DNA of 64,000 nt, taken from the NCBI RefSeq assembly GCF_025499425.1, contig NZ_JAIMCB010000004.1, positions 1 to 64,000 on the forward strand, written 5' to 3'. The notes below the pieces were generated by a model. It was not told the origin of the DNA. It saw only the letters and a program-made list of their open reading frames with translations, and did not search any database. Shown in pieces: positions 54,225 through 63,726 of this stretch (position 1 is its first letter; each line of letters begins with the position of its first letter). A program made the position numbers and the translations under genes. The DNA is from Acidiferrimicrobium sp. IK. Lineage in GTDB: Bacteria; Actinomycetota; Acidimicrobiia; Acidimicrobiales; Palsa-688.

Positions 54225-55707
54225 CATCACGATGCCGCAGCTCGGCGAGACGGTTACCGAGGGCACCATCACCCGGTGGCTCAAGCAGGTCGGCGAGACG
54301 GTCGCCGAAGACGAGGTGCTCTTCGAAGTATCAACCGACAAGGTCGACTCCGAGGTGCCGTCGCCGGCCGCCGGCGTCGTGTCGGAGATCCTCGTCCAGG
54401 AGGGCGAGACCGTCGACGTCGGAACCCGCCTGGCGGTGATCTCCGACGGAGCCGCCGCGCCGGGCGCGGCGGCCGCCGCCGAGGCACCCGCCGCCGAGGC
54501 ACCCGCCGCGGAAGCGCCGGCAGCCGAGGTACCCGCCCCCGAGCCCCGGCAGGTTCCCGACGCGGCGGCGGGCGAGCCCGGCGGCGACGTCGAGTCCGGC
54601 CCCCAGGCCCCGGCCCCCGAGCTCGAGCAGGCGCCCGCCGCCCGGCTGCCCCAAACCGGCCCCGGCGAGCAGCGCAACGGGTCGTCGACCCGCCCCGGCG
54701 ACGACCGACCCCCGGCGCGCCCCGGTGACGGCGGTGGAAAGGTGCTCTCGCCGGTGGTCCGTCGCCTCATCGCGGAGCACGACCTCGACGCCTCGCAGAT
54801 CGCGGGCACCGGAGCCGGCGGGCGGATCACCCGCAACGACGTCCTGGACCTGATCGACAAGCGCTCCGCGGGTAACGGCGCCAGCGCTCCGGCACCGGCC
54901 GCCCCCGCAGAGCGGCGCGCCGTCCCGGCTGCGGCGCCCGCCGCCGCGCCGGCCGCCCCGGCCGCCGCCGCGCTCCCCGCGCCGCGGGCGACCGAGCGCG
55001 ACACGGTGATCCCTTTCACCAACATCCGCCGGCGCACCGCCGAGCACATGGTGCGGTCCAAAGCCACCTCCGCCCACACCATGGTCGCGGTCGAGGTGGA
55101 CTTCTCCGCTGTCGAAGCGGTCCGCAGCGCGGAGAAGGGAAGGTTCAAGGAATCCGAGGGGTTCGGGCTCACCTATCTTCCGTTCATCTCCCGGGCGGTG
55201 GTCGACGCGCTCGGCGAGTTCCCCAACGTCAACTCCTCCGTGGGTGACGACGAGCTGATCGTGCACCACGACATCAACCTCGGCGTCGCGGTGGACCTGG
55301 ACTTCGAGGGCCTGTTGGTCCCGGTAATCCACCAGGCCGACGGCAAGCGGCTGCGGGCGCTGGCCCGGGACATCTCCTCGCTGGCCGGCAAGGCCAGGGG
55401 CAAGCGGCTGACGATGGACGACATCAGCGGCGGGACGATCACCCTGACCAACGCCGGGCCCTTCGGGACCTTCATCACCGTCCCGGTGATCAACCAGCCT
55501 CAGGTGGCCATCATCTCCACCGACGGCGTCCGCAAGAAGCCCGTCGTGGTGGAGCTGCCCGACGGCACCGACAGCATCGCCATCCATCCGATCGGCGTGC
55601 TGGCCATGTCATGGGACCACCGGGCCTTCGATGGTGCATACGCCGCGGCGTTCGTCGCTCGGATCCGCACCATCTTGGAGACCAGGGACTGGGCCGCGGA
55701 GCTGTGA
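54217..55707 (+). CDS. 2-oxoacid dehydrogenase E2 (dihydrolipoamide acyltransferase)
   Basis: A 496-residue protein. One lipoyl domain at 1-80 with Lys in EVSTDKVDSEVPSP, a long Ala/Pro-rich linker, the E3-binding domain (SPVVRRLIAEHDLDASQIAG, about 173-205), another linker, and the catalytic domain (about 265-496) with SWDHRAFDG (HxxxDG). Typical actinobacterial SucB/DlaT; one E2 may serve several E1s. ATG/TTG 54217 lies inside lpd. Confidence 0.93.
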   Translation: MADITMPQLGETVTEGTITRWLKQVGETVAEDEVLFEVSTDKVDSEVPSPAAGVVSEILVQEGETVDVGTRLAVISDGAAAPGAAAAAEAPAAEAPAAEAPAAEVPAPEPRQVPDAAAGEPGGDVESGPQAPAPELEQAPAARLPQTGPGEQRNGSSTRPGDDRPPARPGDGGGKVLSPVVRRLIAEHDLDASQIAGTGAGGRITRNDVLDLIDKRSAGNGASAPAPAAPAERRAVPAAAPAAAPAAPAAAALPAPRATERDTVIPFTNIRRRTAEHMVRSKATSAHTMVAVEVDFSAVEAVRSAEKGRFKESEGFGLTYLPFISRAVVDALGEFPNVNSSVGDDELIVHHDINLGVAVDLDFEGLLVPVIHQADGKRLRALARDISSLAGKARGKRLTMDDISGGTITLTNAGPFGTFITVPVINQPQVAIISTDGVRKKPVVVELPDGTDSIAIHPIGVLAMSWDHRAFDGAYAAAFVARIRTILETRDWAAEL

Positions 55708-57437
55708 GCCCGTCGCCGCGTCTCCTGCGGGCCCGGTGGCTGGGGGGGCGGGTCGCCTACCGCGACGCCCATGCCCTGCAGCGGGGCCTGTGGGAGCACG
55801 GCGACGGCGACTGGTTGCTGCTGCTCGAGCATCCCCACACCTACACCATGGGGGTGCGGGCGAAGGCCGAGCACGTCCTCGTCGACCCGGCGTCGGTGGG
55901 AGCCGAGCTGGTCCGCGCCGACCGGGGCGGGGACGTGACCTACCACGGCCCGGGCCAGCTGGTCGGCTACCCGATCCTCGACGTCGCGCCGGGGCCCAAC
56001 TCCACGCCGTGCTACGTGCACGGCATCGAGCAGCTGGTCATCGACGCCCTAGCCGACCTGGGACTGCCGGGGGCCGCCCGCCTGGACGGCTACCCGGGAG
56101 TGTGGGTCGGCGTCGACGGACCGACGCCCCGCAAGATCGCGGCGATCGGAGTTCGGGTGTCGAAGGGCCGGTCGATGCACGGCTTCGCCCTCAACGTGGA
56201 CCCGGACATGTCGTACTTCGGGCACATCGTCCCGTGCGGGATCGCGGACAAGCCGGTCACCTCGATGGCGGCCGAAGGGGTGGCGGTGTCGACGCGCGAG
56301 GTCGTCGACGCGGTGGTCGCCCGGGCGGTCAGCGGGTGGGGTTACGCCGGTCTCGACCGGCAGGACACCGCGTGGCGAGTGGCGGACTCCGATCTGGCTG
56401 CGTTCACCCGCGGCGAGGGGCCTGGTGCGCCGGTCCCGGCCTCCGCCGGCGGCCGCCAGGACCGCGGCGAGCCGGTACGCCTGCTCGGACGTTTGGCGCA
56501 GGCCGGGGTCGACCCGTCGTCGGGGTTGGCGATCGAGGAGCGCAAGCCCGAGTGGCTGCGCGTCAAGGCCAAGATGGGCGCCGAGTACCGGGCGCTCAAG
56601 CGGACCGTGAAGGAGTTGAACCTCGTCACCGTCTGTGAGGAGGCCGGCTGCCCGAACATCTACGAGTGCTGGGCCGACGGCACCGGCACGTTCATGATCA
56701 ACGGTGACCGCTGCACCAGGGCGTGCGGGTTCTGTCTGGTCGACACCCGCAAACCCCAAGCGGTCGACCCCGACGAGCCGGCCAGGGTCGCCGAGGCGGT
56801 GGCCCGCATGGGGCTGGCCCACGCGGTGGTGACCACCGTGGCGCGCGACGACCTGGCCGACGACGGCGCGTCCGGCTTCGCCGCCACCATCGAGGCCATC
56901 CACGCCACGTCGCCGGGTACCGCGGTCGAGGTCTTGATCTCCGACTGCCGGGGTCACGAAGCGTCGCTGCAGACCATCTTCGCCGCCCGCCCCGAGGTGC
57001 TCAACCACAACCTGGAGACCGTCGCCCGCCTGCAGCGGGCGGTGCGGCCCTCCGCTTCCTACACCCGCAGCCTCGGCGTGCTGGCCCGGGCCAAGGCGGC
57101 CGGGCTCACCACCAAGTCCGGCCTGATCGTAGGGATGGGCGAGACCTTCGACGAGGTCCTCTCCGCTCTCGCCGACCTGCACGGTGTCGGTGTCGACATC
57201 GTCACCGTCGGCCAGTACCTGCGCCCGACGTCCCACCACCTCCCCGTAGCCCGGTGGTGGACGCCCGAGGAGTTCGACCGGCTGCGCGTCGCGGGCGAAG
57301 CGATGGGGATCCCCCACGTCGAGGCGTCGCCGCTGACCCGCTCCAGCTACCACGCCCGCCAGGCCGCCGACTCCGCCCGCCACGCCGCGGGACCGGTCGC
57401 GACCGACCCGGGCGTGGCTTCCGGGTCGTTCCGGTGA
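55704..57437 (+). CDS. LipB-LipA fusion: octanoyltransferase plus lipoyl synthase
   Basis: A single 577-codon frame from GTG 55704 (GTGA overlap with E2). Residues 1-235 are LipB: HPHTYTMG, RGGDVTYHGPGQ (74-85), Lys144 (KIAAIGV) and catalytic Cys178 (IVPCGI). A 25-residue linker follows. Residues about 255-577 are LipA: N-terminal cluster Cys311, Cys316, Cys322 (CEEAGCPNIYEC) and radical SAM Cys337, Cys341, Cys344. Together they transfer octanoate to E2 and insert two sulfurs. In-frame TTGs at 56493 and 56526 could start a separate LipA. Confidence 0.92.
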   Translation: MSPSPRLLRARWLGGRVAYRDAHALQRGLWEHGDGDWLLLLEHPHTYTMGVRAKAEHVLVDPASVGAELVRADRGGDVTYHGPGQLVGYPILDVAPGPNSTPCYVHGIEQLVIDALADLGLPGAARLDGYPGVWVGVDGPTPRKIAAIGVRVSKGRSMHGFALNVDPDMSYFGHIVPCGIADKPVTSMAAEGVAVSTREVVDAVVARAVSGWGYAGLDRQDTAWRVADSDLAAFTRGEGPGAPVPASAGGRQDRGEPVRLLGRLAQAGVDPSSGLAIEERKPEWLRVKAKMGAEYRALKRTVKELNLVTVCEEAGCPNIYECWADGTGTFMINGDRCTRACGFCLVDTRKPQAVDPDEPARVAEAVARMGLAHAVVTTVARDDLADDGASGFAATIEAIHATSPGTAVEVLISDCRGHEASLQTIFAARPEVLNHNLETVARLQRAVRPSASYTRSLGVLARAKAAGLTTKSGLIVGMGETFDEVLSALADLHGVGVDIVTVGQYLRPTSHHLPVARWWTPEEFDRLRVAGEAMGIPHVEASPLTRSSYHARQAADSARHAAGPVATDPGVASGSFR

Positions 57438-58534
57438 GCGTCCGGGCCCGCCGCTTGGAGCGGGTGCGCGCCGCGATGTCGGAGCTGGGGGTAGACGCCC
57501 TCTTGCTGTCCCTCGGAGCCGACCTGCCGTGGCTGTCGGGCTACGAGGCGATGCCCCTCGAGCGGCTCACCATGCTGGTGGTCCCCGCGGACGCCCCGGC
57601 CACCCTGGTCGTGCCCCGCCTGGAGGCGCCCAGGGTGGAGCCCGACCCCGACGTCTTCGCGATCGCCCCGTTCGCCGAGGGCCAGGACCCCGTGGCGTTG
57701 GTGGCCGAGCTGGTCGGCGCCCGCCGGTCGCTCGCAGTGTCGGACCGGGCGTGGGCGACGTTCGTGCTGGGCCTGCAGCGGGCCCTTCCCGGCACCGTGT
57801 GGTCGGTGGCCTCCGCGGTCACCGGCCCGCTGCGCGCCGTGAAGGACCCCGCCGAGATCGAGGCCCTGGCGGCGGCGTCCGCCGCCGCCGACCGGGTCGC
57901 GGCCGCGCTCCTCGGCGGCGAGATCCGCCTCGTCGGGCGCAGCGAGAAGGAAGTGTCGGACGACCTGGGCCGTCGTCTGGTCGCCGAGGGCCACCAGAAG
58001 GTCAACTTCGCCATCGTCGGCAGTGGCCCCAACTCCGCCAGTCCCCACCACGAGCCGGGGTCGCGGCGCATCGAGCCCGGCGAAGCGGTGGTCTGTGACT
58101 TCGGCGGGACGATGGACGGCTACTGCTCCGACATCACCCGCACCGTGTGGACCGCAACAACCCCCGAAGCGGACTTCGTCGAGTTGTACGGGGTGCTGGA
58201 GGCGGCGCAGGCGGCCGCGGTGCGCGCCGCGCAGACCGGCGTGACCTGCGAAGCGGTCGACGCCGCCGCCCGCGGCCCCATCGCAGAGGGCGGCTACGGG
58301 GACGCGTTCATCCACCGGACCGGGCACGGGATCGGCCTGGAGGAGCACGAGGACCCCTACATCGTCGCCGGCAACACCACCGGGCTGGTCCCCGGCCACG
58401 CCTTCTCGGTGGAGCCCGGCATCTACCTCGATGGCCGCTTCGGCGCCCGCATCGAGGACATCGTCGTCGCCGCGGACGCGGGGCCACGCCCGCTCAACAC
58501 CGCCTCCCACGCCCTGACCGTCGTCGACGGCTAG
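57434..58534 (+). CDS. M24-family Xaa-Pro aminopeptidase-like protein
   Basis: A 366-residue protein, starting at GTG 57434 inside the LipBA stop. N-terminal creatinase-type domain, then the pita-bread domain with metal ligands in CDFGGTMDGYCSDITRT, the His in HRTGHGIGLEEHEDP, and Glu in SVEPGIYLDG and ARIEDIVV. Probable cytosolic dipeptidase or X-Pro peptidase. It ends the lipoate operon. Confidence 0.9.
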   Translation: MSVRARRLERVRAAMSELGVDALLLSLGADLPWLSGYEAMPLERLTMLVVPADAPATLVVPRLEAPRVEPDPDVFAIAPFAEGQDPVALVAELVGARRSLAVSDRAWATFVLGLQRALPGTVWSVASAVTGPLRAVKDPAEIEALAAASAAADRVAAALLGGEIRLVGRSEKEVSDDLGRRLVAEGHQKVNFAIVGSGPNSASPHHEPGSRRIEPGEAVVCDFGGTMDGYCSDITRTVWTATTPEADFVELYGVLEAAQAAAVRAAQTGVTCEAVDAAARGPIAEGGYGDAFIHRTGHGIGLEEHEDPYIVAGNTTGLVPGHAFSVEPGIYLDGRFGARIEDIVVAADAGPRPLNTASHALTVVDG

Positions 58535-58549
58535 AGCCGCCGTGGGCGG

Positions 58550-58843
58550 TCACGGCCGGCGCCCGCCGGCTGCCCGCCTAGCCGCAGGCCGCGGCGGGGT
58601 ACGGCGCAGGCCGGCCGCCTTCAGCCTGACCACCAGCTCCCGGCTGTCCACCGCGGCGGCGCCTAGGCCGATGGCGACTTGGCGCAGCTCGCTCGGGATG
58701 TCGTAGTGGTCACCCTGGAACGCCCGGCGGGGGATCCACAGCCGGGCCGCGAACAGGTGGAGTTCGTCGTAGGACTCGTCGCTGACCAGGTGCGCCCAAC
58801 GCCGGCCCCGCCACGGCCAGACGGCCTGGTCAACCAGGATCAA
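58550..58843 (-). CDS. DUF4031 domain protein
   Basis: A 97-residue protein with ILVDQAVWPWRGRRWAHLVS and SYDELHLFAARLWIPRRAFQ, the DUF4031 signature. Function unknown; basic C-terminus. It overlaps the metH 3' end by 14 bases and is probably co-translated. Confidence 0.85.
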   Translation of the reverse strand: MILVDQAVWPWRGRRWAHLVSDESYDELHLFAARLWIPRRAFQGDHYDIPSELRQVAIGLGAAAVDSRELVVRLKAAGLRRTPPRPAARRAAGGRRP

Positions 58844-61800
58844 CTGGTGTGGTCTGGCGGACCACGAAGTACTTGGCCTGCGGGTGGTGGCAGATGATCG
58901 CCGCGGTCGTCTGCTCGGGGTGGAACTGCCAGGAGGACTCCTCGCTGACCTCCACGCCGAGGCGTTCAGCGCCGACCAGCTCCGCGCACACCGCGTTGTC
59001 CTCCAGGTCCGGGCACGCCTCGTAGCCCCACGAGTAACGGCCGCCTCGGTACTGCTGGCGGAACAGGCCGGCGATGGACGGCCCGTCCTCCCCGACGAAG
59101 CCCCACTCCTCGCGGATCCGATGGTGCCAGTACTCGGCGAGGGCCTCGGTCATCTCGACGCCGAGGCCGTGGAGGTACAAGTAGTCCTGGTAGCGGTTGG
59201 CGGCGAAAAGCCGCGCTGTCTCTTCCGAGACCGCGTTGCCCATGGTCACCACGTGCATCGCCGCGAAGTCCAGGTCACCGGAGTCCGCAGGCCTGAAGAA
59301 GTCGGCGATCGAAAGCCACGGCTCGGCGGCTTGGCGGGGGAAGGTGATCCGGGTGCGCTCGACCCGGCGGGTGTCGTCGGACCAGACGATGAGATCGTTG
59401 CCGTCGCTGTTGACCGGGAAGTAACCGTAGGCCACTGCCGGCTGCAGCACCCCGCTGGCCCGGGCGGCCGCCAGCTGCGCTCGCAGCTCGGCGCGGATCC
59501 GTTCTTTGAACTCGGGGTCCTTCTCGCCCTTCGACTTGTCCGGCCGGTAGCCCCACTGGTTGCGGAAGAGGGCCGTCTCGTTGATGTACGCCGCGATGTC
59601 GTCGAGGGGGATGCCCTTTTCGACCCGGGTTCCGAGGAACGGCGGGACCGGGACCTCGTTGTCGGTCGCGACGGTGGGGGAGCGCCGGGAGCTGGTCGCC
59701 GCCGCGGCGGCGCCGGCCGTCGCTGCCTCTTGCGCCGCGGCCGCCCGGCTGCGGGCTCCTTCGCGCCCGCCGAGAGCCCGGCCGAAGTCCGGGTCCTCCA
59801 CCCCGCTCTTTTTCAACTCCATCAGCTTGTCCATCGTGTGGAGTCCCTCGAAGGCGTCCTTGCCGTAGAACAATCGGCCCTTGTACTCGCTGCGGAGGTC
59901 CCGCTCCACGTAGGTGCGGGTGAGCGCGGCGCCGCCGAGGATCACCGGCAGGTCCGATAGGGACTGCTCGTTCATCTCCAGGAGGTTCTCTCGCATGATC
60001 AACGTCGACTTCACGAGCAGGCCGGACATGCCGATGGCGTCGGCGCCGACCCGCTTGGCCGTTGCGATCATGTCGGGGAGCGCCACCTTGATTCCGAGGT
60101 TGTGCACCTCGTAGCCGTTGTTGGTGAAGATGATGTCGACCAGGTTCTTGCCGATGTCATGGACGTCGCCCTTGACGGTGGCCAGCACGATGCGGCCCTT
60201 GCCGCCGGCGTCGGCCTTGTCCATGTGCGGCTCGAGCCACGCCACCGCCGACTTCATGGTCTCGGCCGACTGCAGCACGAACGGCAGCTGCATCTGCCCG
60301 GAGCCGAACAGCTCGCCGACGACCTTCATGCCGCCGAGGAGCGGCCCGTTGATTACGTCGAGGGCTTTCCAGCCCCCGTCGAGGGCCTCGGCCAGGTCGG
60401 CGTCGAGGCCGTCGCGCTCCCCGTCGATGATGCGCTGCTCCAAGCGGCGCTCGACGCTCCAGCCGCTGCGGTCCTCGGTCACCAGCGTCGCGGACGAGAC
60501 CCCTTCGAACATCCGCAGCAACTCCGACAACGGGTCGTAGCCCTTCGCCGCGTCCCGACGGTCGTAGATCACATCCAGGCAGACCTCCACCGCCCTGGGA
60601 TCCAGCTTCGACAGCGGCACGATGCGCGCCGCGTGGACGATGGCCGCGTCCAGCCCGGCCTGCTGGCACTCGTGGAGGTACACGGAGTTGAGGGCGTGAC
60701 GGGCGGCGGGGGCCAAGCCGAAGCTGATGTTCGACAGGCCGAGGATGGTGCGCACGCCGGGCAGCTCGGCTTTGATGCGGCGGATGCCCTCCAGCGTGGC
60801 CATCCCGTCGCCCCTGCTCTCCTCCATCCCCGTCCCGAGGGTGAGGGCCAGCGGGTCGAAGATGAGGTCCTCGGGCGCCAGCCCGTAACGGTTGACGGCC
60901 AGGTCGTGGATCGCTTTGGCGGCGGCCAGCTTGTGCTCCGGCGTGCGGGCCTGGCCGGTCTCGTCGATGCAGGTGCACACCACCGCGGCGCCGTGCTCCG
61001 CCGCCAGGGTCAAGAACCGGTCCAGGCGGGTGCCGGGCGCGTCGCCGTCTTCGAGGTTGACGGAGTTGAGGATCGGCTTGCCGGCGATGCGCTCGAGGCC
61101 GGCCTCGATCACCTGCGGCTCGGTCGAGTCGAGCATGATCGGCAGGGTCGCTTGGGTGGCGAAACGGCTGACGACCTCGGATATGTCCGAGACGCCGTCC
61201 TCGCCGGTGTAGTCGACGCACACGTCGAGGACGTGGGCCCCGCCTTTGACCGCGTCGCGGGCCATCGCCACGCACGTGTCCCAGTCGTCGGCGAGCATGG
61301 CCTCGCGGAACTTCTTGGACCCGTTGGCGTTGGTCCGTTCGCCGACGACGAGCACCGACGGGGCCTGGTCGTAGGGGACGTGGCTGTAGATCGAAGCGCA
61401 CCCGGGCTCCCAGTCGGGATGGCGGGTGGCGGGCTGCAGGCCCGCGACCGCGTCGACCACCGCCCGGAGGTGGTCGGGGGTCGTGCCGCAGCACCCGCCG
61501 ACGACGGAGATGCCGAACTCCCTCACGAACCGGGAGTGGTGCTCGGCGAGCTGGGCCGGCGTCAGGTCGTAGTGCATCTTCCCGTCGACGACCGACGGGA
61601 GGCCGGCGTTGGGCAGAACGGAGATGGGCATCCGGGCGTGAGCGGCGAGGTAGCGCAAATGCTCGCTCATCTCCGCCGGCCCGGTCGCGCAGTTCAGGCC
61701 GACCACGTCGGGGCGCAGGGCGTCGAGGGTGGTGAGCGCTGCACCGATCTCGGTGCCCATGAGCATCCGTCCGGTCGTCTCGATCGTGACTTGCACCTGG

Positions 61801-62354
61801 ATAGGGACCCGGCGGCCGGCTTCGGCCATGGCCCGCCGGCACGCGATGATCGCGGCCTTCGCCTGGAGCAGGTCCTGGACGGTCTCGATGATGAACAAGT
61901 CGACGCCACCGTCGAGCAGCCCCTTGGCTGCGACCTGGTAGCCGTCGCGCTGCTCGGCGAAGGTGATCTGGCCGAGCGACGCGATCTTGGTGCCCGGCCC
62001 GAGCGAGCCGGCGACGAAACGGTCGGGCCCGTAGCTGTCTGCCACCTCCCGGGCGATGCGCGCCGCCCGGCGGGACAACTCCTCGGCCCGCTCCGCGATG
62101 CCGTACTCGGCGAGCACCCACGGCAGCGACCCGAAGCTGTCGGTCTCGACCACGTCGCAGCCCACCTCGAAGAACGACCGGTGCAAGTCCGCCACCACGT
62201 CGGGCCGGGTCGAGACGAGGATCTCGTTGCAGCCCTCGAACGCCGGGCCCCCGAAGTCGTCGGGCCCTAGCTGGCGCAGCTGCAGGTTCGTGCCGGTCGC
62301 GCCGTCGAACACGACCACACGCTCGCGGACGGCTTCCAGATACGAACGACCCAT
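58830..62354 (-). CDS. metH: cobalamin-dependent methionine synthase
   Basis: A 1174-residue modular enzyme: homocysteine domain (1-310, zinc Cys in GGCCGTTPDHL), pterin domain (about 320-590), cap and B12 domain (about 620-850, lower ligand in VKGDVHDIGKNLVD), and an AdoMet reactivation domain at the C-terminus (about 920-1174). It makes methionine from homocysteine and methyl-folate. No riboswitch is visible in the short upstream gap before 62515. Confidence 0.95.
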   Translation of the reverse strand: MGRSYLEAVRERVVVFDGATGTNLQLRQLGPDDFGGPAFEGCNEILVSTRPDVVADLHRSFFEVGCDVVETDSFGSLPWVLAEYGIAERAEELSRRAARIAREVADSYGPDRFVAGSLGPGTKIASLGQITFAEQRDGYQVAAKGLLDGGVDLFIIETVQDLLQAKAAIIACRRAMAEAGRRVPIQVQVTIETTGRMLMGTEIGAALTTLDALRPDVVGLNCATGPAEMSEHLRYLAAHARMPISVLPNAGLPSVVDGKMHYDLTPAQLAEHHSRFVREFGISVVGGCCGTTPDHLRAVVDAVAGLQPATRHPDWEPGCASIYSHVPYDQAPSVLVVGERTNANGSKKFREAMLADDWDTCVAMARDAVKGGAHVLDVCVDYTGEDGVSDISEVVSRFATQATLPIMLDSTEPQVIEAGLERIAGKPILNSVNLEDGDAPGTRLDRFLTLAAEHGAAVVCTCIDETGQARTPEHKLAAAKAIHDLAVNRYGLAPEDLIFDPLALTLGTGMEESRGDGMATLEGIRRIKAELPGVRTILGLSNISFGLAPAARHALNSVYLHECQQAGLDAAIVHAARIVPLSKLDPRAVEVCLDVIYDRRDAAKGYDPLSELLRMFEGVSSATLVTEDRSGWSVERRLEQRIIDGERDGLDADLAEALDGGWKALDVINGPLLGGMKVVGELFGSGQMQLPFVLQSAETMKSAVAWLEPHMDKADAGGKGRIVLATVKGDVHDIGKNLVDIIFTNNGYEVHNLGIKVALPDMIATAKRVGADAIGMSGLLVKSTLIMRENLLEMNEQSLSDLPVILGGAALTRTYVERDLRSEYKGRLFYGKDAFEGLHTMDKLMELKKSGVEDPDFGRALGGREGARSRAAAAQEAATAGAAAAATSSRRSPTVATDNEVPVPPFLGTRVEKGIPLDDIAAYINETALFRNQWGYRPDKSKGEKDPEFKERIRAELRAQLAAARASGVLQPAVAYGYFPVNSDGNDLIVWSDDTRRVERTRITFPRQAAEPWLSIADFFRPADSGDLDFAAMHVVTMGNAVSEETARLFAANRYQDYLYLHGLGVEMTEALAEYWHHRIREEWGFVGEDGPSIAGLFRQQYRGGRYSWGYEACPDLEDNAVCAELVGAERLGVEVSEESSWQFHPEQTTAAIICHHPQAKYFVVRQTTPVDPG

Positions 62355-62514
62355 CCCGACAGGCTACTGGCTGGTCCCTGTGTGGCCTCCGATCCGGGAC
62401 CGTTCCCTGCCGGGAGCGGAGCGGTCCGGCCTGGTCGGGGAGCCGGTGGGGCATGATGGAGGAGGCTGCGACCGCGGCGTCGCGAGGAGCCCGAACCGAG
62501 TGGCAAGAAAGGCG

Positions 62515-63726
62515 ATGAGCGAAGCCGGCAGGCAGTCCGAGGCCGACGAGGGGGACGGAACCGGTGTGGCCCGTCCCTGGGCGCCCACGGCCGGCTCCCC
62601 GACGGGCGCGCCTGGACCCGGGCGTCTGTCCCGCCGCTTCGCGTGGCGGGTGGTGGCCCTCATCTGGCACAAGACCTTCGAGGATCGGATCCTCGGGCTG
62701 GCGGCGGAGGCCGGGTTTTGGGCCCTGGTGTCCCTGCCGTCGATGCTCCTCGCCATCTTCGGTGCGCTCGGCTACCTGAGGGGGGTGATCGGGGCGACCA
62801 CCGTCAGCAGGGTGCACCAAGACGTGCTGCGGGCCGCGGGTGACGTGCTCACTCCGGCCACCGTCAGCAGCGACGTCGCGCCGATCCTCAACGAGGTCTT
62901 GGCCCGCGGCCACCTCGAGGTGGTCTCGATCGGGTTCGTGATCTCGCTTTGGTCCGGATCCACGGCGATGAGCGACTACGTCAACACCATCACCGTGGCG
63001 TACGGGATGCGAGGGTTGCGCGGCGCCGTGCGCAGCCGCCTGGTCGCCCTCTGGCTCTACCTTTGCGCGTTGGTCGCGGGGATCGTGCTGCTGCCTGCGC
63101 TGGCGCTCGGCCCCGACCTGATCACCCAGATGTTCCCGGGCAACGTCCACGACGAGGTCCGCCTCACCGTGCAGATCATGTACTGGCCGGTCATCGCGGT
63201 GGGCTCCGTCGCGGTGCTGTCGATGCTCTACAAGGCGTGCCTGCCGGTGCGGGTGGCCTGGCGGCGGGGGTTGCCGGGGGCCACCGTCGCCATGGTGCTG
63301 TGGGTGTTCTTCAGCTTCGCGGTTCGGGCCTACCTGACCTCGAGCTTCCGCCAGCGCTCCGCTTACGGCTCGCTGTCCGCGCCGATCGCCGGCCTGCTGT
63401 TTTTCTACTTCACCGCCCTCGCGGTGCTTCTCGGCGCGGAGATCAACTCGGCCATCGACGCCCTCCACCCGGTCCGCTCCACCGAGGACGGCCGGGCCCG
63501 CTCCCGGCTGAAGGCGGCCGGCGGCGCGTCCCCCTACCTGGCCCCGCCCGAGGCGGCGTCGGGGCCGGCGGCGTCGCCGGCCGGGCCGCTGGGGCCGCCA
63601 CCCTCCGCCGGCCGGGAGCCGGCCACCGCCCCTGACAGGCGGCGCCGGCGGGACGCCTTCCGCCGACTGCGATGGTCACCGCGGCGCGAGCCGGTCCCCG
63701 TCGCCGACCCCCACGAGCGCCGCTGA
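62515..63726 (+). CDS. YihY/BrkB-family inner membrane protein
   Basis: A 403-residue protein; ATG 62515 has AAGAAAGG upstream. Six helices between about 60 and 320 with FWALVSLPSMLLAIFGALGY and YGSLSAPIAGLLFFYFTALAV, typical of YihY (not RNase BN). Long Pro/Arg-rich tail. Function unknown. Its 3' end overlaps the next gene on the other strand. Confidence 0.85.
   Translation: MSEAGRQSEADEGDGTGVARPWAPTAGSPTGAPGPGRLSRRFAWRVVALIWHKTFEDRILGLAAEAGFWALVSLPSMLLAIFGALGYLRGVIGATTVSRVHQDVLRAAGDVLTPATVSSDVAPILNEVLARGHLEVVSIGFVISLWSGSTAMSDYVNTITVAYGMRGLRGAVRSRLVALWLYLCALVAGIVLLPALALGPDLITQMFPGNVHDEVRLTVQIMYWPVIAVGSVAVLSMLYKACLPVRVAWRRGLPGATVAMVLWVFFSFAVRAYLTSSFRQRSAYGSLSAPIAGLLFFYFTALAVLLGAEINSAIDALHPVRSTEDGRARSRLKAAGGASPYLAPPEAASGPAASPAGPLGPPPSAGREPATAPDRRRRRDAFRRLRWSPRREPVPVADPHERR

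Noticed and set aside
62056..62514. Long upstream extension of the YihY-family frame
   Set aside because: It is antisense to metH; ATG 62515 has a good ribosome site.
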